Shown here piece after piece: positions 59,469 through 64,000 of a DNA stretch of 64,000 nt. The notes below the pieces were generated by a model. The model was not told the origin of the DNA. It did not search any database and saw only the letters and a list, made by a program, of their open reading frames with translations. The translations under genes were made by a program, and so were the position numbers. The DNA is from Cytobacillus horneckiae (GTDB lineage: Bacteria; Bacillota; Bacilli; Bacillales; Cytobacillaceae): assembly GCF_002835735.1 (NCBI RefSeq), contig NZ_PISD01000054.1, positions 1 to 64,000 of the forward strand, written 5' to 3'. Within the stretch, counting starts at the first letter, position 1. Each line of letters opens with the position of its first letter.

Positions 59469-60914
59469 ATGAATAAAAAGTGGATTTCAATATTAATGGC
59501 TATATCTCTGCTTATAGGAGCAGGGTGTTCATACGCTGGGATGCAATGGAGTATGAAAATGCATTCTATGAATGATGAGCAAATGCAAGAGATAAAGGGA
59601 GATATGTCAGAATTAGAAGCAGAAGAATTTGAAAAAATTAGTACAGCCTTTCGTCTTATTTATAAAAATTATGTTGAGCAAGTGGATGAGGACAAGCTGA
59701 CTGAAGGAGCAATTCAAGGGATGCTGTCTACTTTAGATGATCCATACTCGGTATATATGGATAAAGAAACGGCTAAGCAATTTAATGAAACACTAGAATC
59801 CTCATTTGAAGGAATTGGTGCAGAGGTGAGCATGGTTGACGGTAAAGTAGTGATTGTGTCCCCGTTTAAAGATTCGCCTGCGGAGAAGGCCGGTTTAAAA
59901 CCTAAGGACCAAATTTTAAAAATAGATGGAAAGAGCATTGAGGGACTTGATTTATATGCAGCAACATTAAAGATAAGGGGAAAAAAAGGAACAACGGTTA
60001 AGTTGGAAATCAAACGAGATGGTTTGCGCGAGCCATTAACTGTTGAAGTTGTAAGAGATGAGATTCCTCACTTAACTGTAAATTCAGATGTGATGATTCA
60101 TAATGACAAAAAGCTAGGTTATCTTGAAATCACTTCCTTTTCACAGGAGACAGCAAAGGAGTTTAAGATAGAACTGAAAGCATTGGAGGAAGAGGGGATT
60201 GAGGGTCTTATTATTGATGTCCGTAATAACCCTGGAGGACTGTTAACAGCGGTCGATGAAATTTTGGAAGAGCTTGTTACAAAAGAGAAGCCATATGTGC
60301 AAATTGAACAGCGCAACGGTGAAAAAATGATGAATTTTTCAAATTTAGAAGAGGCGAAGGAATACCCGATTGGGGTTTTGATAGATGATGGAAGTGCATC
60401 TGCTTCAGAAATCTTGGCGGGGGCATTGAAAGAAGCTGGAAATTATCCATTAATTGGAATTAATACGTTTGGAAAAGGAACGGTACAGCAGCCGGTGCCA
60501 ATGGGAGATGGAAGTAATATTAAGCTTACACTTTATAAATGGCTTACACCAGATGGAAATTGGATTCATAAAAAGGGAATTGCTCCAACATTTGAAGTAA
60601 AACAGCCAAAGCTGTTCCATACACATCCGTTGCAGGTTGAAGATGTATTGCAGACGGATATGAATAATGAACAAATAAAGAATGCGCAAGATATGCTGGA
60701 AGCGCTTGGGTACGGACCCGGAAGGAACGATGGCTATTATTCCGCTTCAACAGCTACTGCAGTAAAAGCATTCCAAAAACAAGCTGACTTGCCAGCTACT
60801 GGCCAGATTGACTCGAAAACAGCATCTGCTATGGAGCAAGAGGTCCTTACCCAAATCAAAAATCCCAAAAACGACCTCCAACTCCAAACCGCCCTTCGCA
60901 TCATCGCAAAATAA
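59469..60914 (+). CDS. ctpB: Carboxyl-terminal processing protease CtpB (S41A)
   Basis: 481-residue secreted serine protease with N-terminal signal/anchor (about 4-24), PDZ domain (about 105-180, SSFEGIGAEVSMVDG to KIDGKSIEGLD), S41 core with catalytic Ser in DDGSASASEILAGAL near 310 and Lys in GINTFGKGTVQQ near 335, and a C-terminal PG_binding_1 domain (AQDMLEALGYGPGRNDGYYSASTATAVKAFQ). B. subtilis CtpB cleaves SpoIVFA during sporulation. ATG 59469 and ATG 59463 are both possible after GGAAAGGG. Next to minJ, as in B. subtilis. Confidence 0.92.
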   Translation: MNKKWISILMAISLLIGAGCSYAGMQWSMKMHSMNDEQMQEIKGDMSELEAEEFEKISTAFRLIYKNYVEQVDEDKLTEGAIQGMLSTLDDPYSVYMDKETAKQFNETLESSFEGIGAEVSMVDGKVVIVSPFKDSPAEKAGLKPKDQILKIDGKSIEGLDLYAATLKIRGKKGTTVKLEIKRDGLREPLTVEVVRDEIPHLTVNSDVMIHNDKKLGYLEITSFSQETAKEFKIELKALEEEGIEGLIIDVRNNPGGLLTAVDEILEELVTKEKPYVQIEQRNGEKMMNFSNLEEAKEYPIGVLIDDGSASASEILAGALKEAGNYPLIGINTFGKGTVQQPVPMGDGSNIKLTLYKWLTPDGNWIHKKGIAPTFEVKQPKLFHTHPLQVEDVLQTDMNNEQIKNAQDMLEALGYGPGRNDGYYSASTATAVKAFQKQADLPATGQIDSKTASAMEQEVLTQIKNPKNDLQLQTALRIIAK

Positions 60915-60932
60915 TTATATCAATGCCATTGT

Positions 60933-60991
60933 GGTGCCTGTCACCTCCAAGGTTCGACATAAAATGTCGAACCTTGGAGGTGACAGGCACC
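60933..60991. repeat. Perfect palindrome built from two repeat copies
   Basis: 28-bp arms (60933-60960 and 60964-60991) around AAA. Each arm is GGTGCCTGTCACC-TCCAAGG-TTCGACAT, i.e. one full copy of the dispersed element facing its mirror image. Lies 19 bp after the ctpB stop; could end or stabilise that transcript though no T run adjoins. Confidence 0.9.
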
Positions 60992-61084
60992 CTATGTTTT
61001 TAGGGTGAGATTTGGTAGAATATAGTTAGATTAGTAGTTTTGTTGAGGGTGAGGTAATTTAGTTGATAGAGGTTGGTGGATGGT

Positions 61085-62278
61085 TTGGCTGAGGCTTGGC
61101 TTTTTGAGTTGATAATGGGTATAGGAAAGCTTTTTTTGAACCCGGTTTTTTATTTAGTTTTTATTGCAGCAGCATTTTATGGTGTTCAGCGGGTAAAACG
61201 TGAACGTCAGCATTTTTCGGTGCGAGCGGAGAATGCCTATTTTGAATTAAAACAAATTTTTCCTTTATCTTTAACTATTGGATTGTTTTTGTCTATCATT
61301 ACAGTCACGGCTGGTCTCGCAGTACCATTAGAGCTGATTGTCTTCACCGCTGGAGCAACAATCCTTTTTATACTGACTCCAAAGGTAAGGTGGCTTGCCC
61401 CAGCTTATACGCTAAGTATAGGTGTGTTGCTCACTTTCATAGCAAATAGGCAAGAGTGGCCAATGCCTGACTTTTTTACATCAGATACATTTGGTATAGA
61501 AAGCATTTTTCCGGCAGCTGCGCTCCTTATTTCTTTACTAGTGATTGCAGAAGGAATTCTCATATCAAGAAATGGGAAAAAAGGAACATCGCCACGATTA
61601 ATGAATAGCAGGCGTGGTCAGCAGGTAGGCATGCATGAGGTGAAAAGGATCTGGTTATTGCCTTTATTCCTCCTTATTCCTGGAGAAGCGCTATCCCTTA
61701 CGTCTGATTGGTGGCCGGTATTTTCCATTGGTAGCAATACATATTCACTTATAGTTGCTCCATTTGCGATTGGCTACCAGCAGCAAATTCAAAGCTCCTT
61801 ACCGCAAAAGGCAATAGAAGCATATGGTAATAAAGTGATTGTATTCGGTGCGATACTGTTATTGCTTTCAAGTGCAGCGTATATTTACCCTATTGCTACA
61901 TTAGCTATTGCTGTGCTAGCTATTCTAGGCAGGGAATTCCTAAATTATCGTCAGCGTGTGACAGAAACGAATTCCTCCTTCTATTTTGCTAAACGTAATG
62001 AAGGTTTGATGATTATTGGCATTGTGCCCAACTCTCCGGCAGATAAGATGGAACTGAAAATTGGTGAAGTAGTTTTAAAAGTGAACGGCTCTATTGTCAA
62101 TGATGAAAATGGCTTCTATCAAGCGCTGCAAAAAAATGCGGCCCATTGCAAGCTTGAGGTGCTGGACATCAACAATGAACTAAGGTTTGTCCAAAGGGCT
62201 TTATATACGACAGATCATCACGAGTTAGGCATTCTTTTTATTAAGGATGAAGTAAAAAAAGGGAATCGAGCAGTGTAG
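61085..62278 (+). CDS. minJ: Cell division topology protein MinJ
   Basis: 397-residue PDZ membrane protein that links DivIVA to MinCD at the pole and septum. About seven to eight membrane helices, KLFLNPVFYLVFIAAAFYGVQRVKRERQHFSVRAENAYFELK at the N-terminus and a C-terminal PDZ-like domain (about 300-385) with GIVPNSPADKMELKIGEVVLKVNG. The TTG at 61085 aligns with the start of B. subtilis MinJ (both five residues up to the first Trp) and follows GGTGG; TTG 61073 is an alternative. swrA, which lies in this interval in B. subtilis, is missing. Confidence 0.9.
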   Translation: MAEAWLFELIMGIGKLFLNPVFYLVFIAAAFYGVQRVKRERQHFSVRAENAYFELKQIFPLSLTIGLFLSIITVTAGLAVPLELIVFTAGATILFILTPKVRWLAPAYTLSIGVLLTFIANRQEWPMPDFFTSDTFGIESIFPAAALLISLLVIAEGILISRNGKKGTSPRLMNSRRGQQVGMHEVKRIWLLPLFLLIPGEALSLTSDWWPVFSIGSNTYSLIVAPFAIGYQQQIQSSLPQKAIEAYGNKVIVFGAILLLLSSAAYIYPIATLAIAVLAILGREFLNYRQRVTETNSSFYFAKRNEGLMIIGIVPNSPADKMELKIGEVVLKVNGSIVNDENGFYQALQKNAAHCKLEVLDINNELRFVQRALYTTDHHELGILFIKDEVKKGNRAV

Positions 62279-62388
62279 TGGTTTTGTCAGACATAAAGAG
62301 AAATAACGAATCTTTAGTTAGATATCACGAGGCATAACCGGTCAAACGCGACGATAAGCCACGTGAAAAATAAATGTTATTATGAAGC

Positions 62389-62418
62389 GCCTTTCAAGCA
62401 AAAATTGAAAGGCCTTTT
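62389..62418 (+). terminator. Terminator after minJ
   Basis: Stem GCCTTTCAA (62389-62397) / TTGAAAGGC (62405-62413), loop GCAAAAA, then CTTTT. Confidence 0.8.
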
Positions 62419-62436
62419 ATGATTGGAAAAGTATGG

Positions 62437-62465
62437 TTGAAGTATGAGTGAATTTTCTGTATAAT
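62437..62465 (+). promoter_or_regulatory. SigA promoter of erm unit
   Basis: TTGAAG (62437-62442), exactly 17-nt spacer, TATAAT (62460-62465), 34 nt before the leader peptide. Confidence 0.85.
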
Positions 62466-62498
62466 ATACCTTATAACGAGATTGGAGGGCTATTAAAA

Positions 62499-62543
62499 AT
62501 GATCATATTTATTAGATTACGTCACGTTTCTTTGAACAGGTAA
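62499..62543 (+). CDS. Erm leader peptide with RLR stalling motif
   Basis: A 14-codon reading frame, MIIFIRLRHVSLNR, with strong TTGGAGGG ribosome site 9 nt before its ATG. Arg-Leu-Arg is the motif at which macrolide-bound ribosomes stall in the ErmD/ErmK-type leaders, and 14 residues equals the leader length recalled for ErmK/ErmD. Stalling would alter the folding of the downstream leader RNA and switch on the methylase. Confidence 0.85.
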   Translation: MIIFIRLRHVSLNR

Positions 62544-62803
62544 CTGAATATGTTCAAAGGCTCTGTTTTCATAACAGAGTAAACGGAAGTAGTCTGTCCA
62601 TTTTTAATAACCTTCATCGGATGAATGTATATTCTTAAGTGAAGAAAGGCAGAGCAGTCTGTCTTTCTTTTTTTATGACACCAATTTTTTTAAAGGAAAC
62701 AACAGGTTATTTGGTGTCTCTCTTTTTAGGAGTGACACTGTTCTATTCTAATACACTCTGTTTACTCTGAACCACAGATGCCAGTCTGTGGCTTTTTGTG
62801 ATT
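62544..62803 (+). promoter_or_regulatory. Erm attenuator with three terminator-like hairpins
   Basis: After the leader peptide: CTCTGTT/AACAGAG hairpin (about 62570-62590); T1 GAAAGGCAGA / TCTGTCTTTC with TTTTTTT (about 62644-62674); T2 GACACCAA (62677-62684) / TTGGTGTC (62711-62718) with TCTCTTTTT; T3 CCACAGA (62772-62778) / TCTGTGG (62785-62791) with CTTTTT. AGTCTGTCC before T1 can pair with the GGCAGA of T1 and act as antiterminator. Pattern fits transcriptional attenuation as known for ermK, possibly combined with translational control. Confidence 0.75.
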
Positions 62804-62847
62804 GCAGTCCTTTTAAGAATGAGCACTTTAGAAAGGATTGAAATGAA

Positions 62848-63690
62848 ATGGCAAAAAAGGTGGACAAATATCTTGGAAAAAAAATGAGTCGCAGCGAGCC
62901 TCCTAATTTTAGCGGCCAGCATTTAATGCACAATAAGCGACTAATAAATGAAATTGTAAATAAATCACAGGTCTCAAAGCAAGACCTTGTTTTAGAGTTG
63001 GGGGCAGGAGAAGGAGCATTAACGACTATTTTAAGTGAGAAAGCTCGAAAGGTTTTAGCTGTTGAGTACGATGAGAAGTTTGTAGATAAGTTAGAGCAAA
63101 TTCCTGCAAACAACATCAAAATTATTCATAATGATATTTTAAGGATCTCTTTGCCAAAAGAACCATTCATTGTCGTCTCTAATATTCCGTATGCAATTAC
63201 AACAAATATCATGAAAATGCTTTTGAACAACCCAAATAACAAACTTGAAAGAGCATTTATCGTTATGGAAAAAGGAGCATCAAAACGATTTACTGCGAGT
63301 ATAGTAAGAGATTCCTATGTGATGGCGTGGAGAATGTGGTTCGACTTAAAGGTTGAAAGGAGCATATCCAGGGAGTGTTTTTCACCTCCTCCCAAAGTTG
63401 ATTCAGCATTGCTATCTATCAGAAGAAAAAAGAGTCCGCTTGTTCCATATAGAAACAAAAATGCTCTGCATCTTCTTTTAAGCTTCGGTTTAAAATATCC
63501 AAATGCGCCGATTGAACAAATTTTAAAATCCATCTTCACGGCACCACAGGCTAAAAAGGCCAGGCAGGCCATAAAATGTGAACCTGAAAAAACAGTAAAA
63601 TCCTTAAGTGCTCAACAATGGGCAATACTAACTGAAACACTAGTGCGCTATGCCCCACGAAATAAATGGCCAAAACAAAGAAAAAAATAA
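62848..63690 (+). CDS. 23S rRNA (adenine-N6) methyltransferase, Erm family
   Basis: Methylates the macrolide/lincosamide/streptogramin-B contact adenine of 23S rRNA (A2058 in E. coli numbering). 280 residues. SAM-binding LVLELGAGEGALTTIL near residue 46, catalytic VSNIPYAITTNIMKMLL near 112, FSPPPKVDSALLSI near 177, and the N-terminal NFSGQHLMHNKRLINEIV. It resembles the Bacillus Erm(D)/Erm(K)/Erm(34) group in these motifs and in length but has its own C-terminus. AAAGGA precedes the ATG. Inducible by the upstream attenuator. Confidence 0.93.
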   Translation: MAKKVDKYLGKKMSRSEPPNFSGQHLMHNKRLINEIVNKSQVSKQDLVLELGAGEGALTTILSEKARKVLAVEYDEKFVDKLEQIPANNIKIIHNDILRISLPKEPFIVVSNIPYAITTNIMKMLLNNPNNKLERAFIVMEKGASKRFTASIVRDSYVMAWRMWFDLKVERSISRECFSPPPKVDSALLSIRRKKSPLVPYRNKNALHLLLSFGLKYPNAPIEQILKSIFTAPQAKKARQAIKCEPEKTVKSLSAQQWAILTETLVRYAPRNKWPKQRKK

Positions 63691-63702
63691 CTCGCCAACA
63701 AA

Positions 63703-63738
63703 GGAAGCTGACATCAAATAACGTCAGCTTCTCCATTT
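63703..63738 (+). terminator. Terminator-like hairpin after erm
   Basis: GAAGCTGAC (63704-63712) / GTCAGCTTC (63723-63731), followed by TCCATTTTA; T run weak. Confidence 0.6.
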
Positions 63739-63755
63739 TATATTTAGTTTATTTG

Positions 63756-63768
63756 GGTACCTGTCACC
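63756..63768 (+). repeat. Dispersed 13-bp repeat, copy 9
   Basis: GGTACCTGTCACC behind the erm terminator; the following part reads TTTCTACA twice rather than TTCGACA. Confidence 0.65.
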
Positions 63769-63893
63769 GGCAAATTTCTACATATTTCTACAAATCCTAC
63801 ATAATCAACAAAGTGCATCAAAATCAAACAAAATATACAGAACCAGATTCTGCGTTGTATAGTTTTAAATGGATTCCTGTGAAGTGGAACGTG

Positions 63894-64000
63894 TTATAGG
63901 AATTGTTTCATGTTTTCGATGTTGGCTTGTTGGGTGTGAATGAGTTTTTCGGATAGTGCTTTGATTTGTTGATTAGTACCGGTATAGTTATGTTGATGTT
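63894..64000 (-). CDS. C-terminal end of an unidentified gene (runs off the window)
   Basis: On the minus strand an open frame enters at 64000 and ends at a TAA (complement of 63894-63896). The 35 visible residues read HQHNYTGTNQQIKALSEKL, then IHTQQANIENMKQFL, a charged helical tail. No family recognised; the rest lies outside. Confidence 0.5.
   Translation of the reverse strand, partial: HQHNYTGTNQQIKALSEKLIHTQQANIENMKQFL

Noticed and set aside
63666-63899. 77-codon frame overlapping the erm 3' end
   Set aside because: Starts inside erm, runs through the terminator hairpin and a dispersed repeat, no family-like sequence.

Overview
The window is chromosomal DNA of a low-GC Gram-positive, endospore-former-type bacterium of the family Bacillaceae. 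The gene order tracks a well-known stretch of the Bacillus subtilis chromosome: tuaH / tagO / LCP (tagV) / yvyE / degS-degU / degV-family (yviA) / comFA-comFC / yvyF-flgM-flgN-flgK-flgL-yviE-fliW-csrA-hag / flaG-fliD-fliS-fliT / hpf / secA-prfB-yvjA-cccB-ftsE-ftsX / ctpB-minJ. It is not B. subtilis itself: there are four tandem flagellin genes, comFB and swrA are missing, an extra two-component/PepSY block and a glycerate kinase/transporter pair interrupt the order after tagO, and an erm methylase lies at the right end. No rRNA, tRNA, CRISPR array, transposase or phage gene was seen.

Layout. 1-16.9 kb is a cell-envelope polymer region: tagD, three CDP-glycerol glycerophosphotransferase-family genes (one fused to a GT2 glycosyltransferase), the TagGH-type exporter, an O-antigen-ligase-like membrane protein overlapping an LTA-synthase-like sulfatase-fold enzyme, a TuaH-like glycosyltransferase, a MurJ-type flippase, tagA, a GT4 glycosyltransferase and tagO. 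A geneless 500-bp gap at 10.5-11.0 kb carries a ~50-bp tandem repeat with internal dyad symmetry. 17-24 kb holds a YkoG/YkoH-like two-component system with two PepSY proteins, then glycerate kinase + SLC13 permease and a VOC protein. 24-32.9 kb has the LCP ligase, yvyE, degSU, an AHSA1-ArsR pair, degV, and the competence genes comFA and comFC.

33-46.5 kb is the late flagellar region. SigD-type promoters (TAAA-N14/15-NCCGATAT-like) can be read before flgM, each of the four flagellins, flaG and fliD. Each flagellin leader also carries a small hairpin presenting GGA in its loop, which matches a CsrA site, plus a second GGA in the Shine-Dalgarno; fliW and csrA lie immediately upstream. This gives a readable circuit: FlgM/SigD controls transcription and FliW-CsrA controls translation of all four flagellins. 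46.5-62.3 kb has hpf, a decayed patch, a SEC-C protein, secA, prfB (with its programmed +1 frameshift intact), yitT-family, cccB, ftsEX, an M23/PcsB-like hydrolase, ctpB and minJ (secretion, cell-wall remodelling, division).

62.4-63.7 kb is an inducible erm-type resistance unit: SigA promoter, a 14-residue leader peptide with an RLR motif, three terminator-like hairpins and the 23S rRNA methylase. A 13-bp motif, GGTRCCTGTCACC, usually followed by TTCGACA, recurs about ten times in intergenic DNA, including one perfect 28-bp-arm palindrome after ctpB. I did not find an evidently new multi-gene system; the items most worth following up are the four-flagellin/CsrA leader set, the erm attenuator, the dispersed palindromic repeat, the 50-bp tandem array, the likely ATT start of comFC, and the SEC-C protein next to secA.
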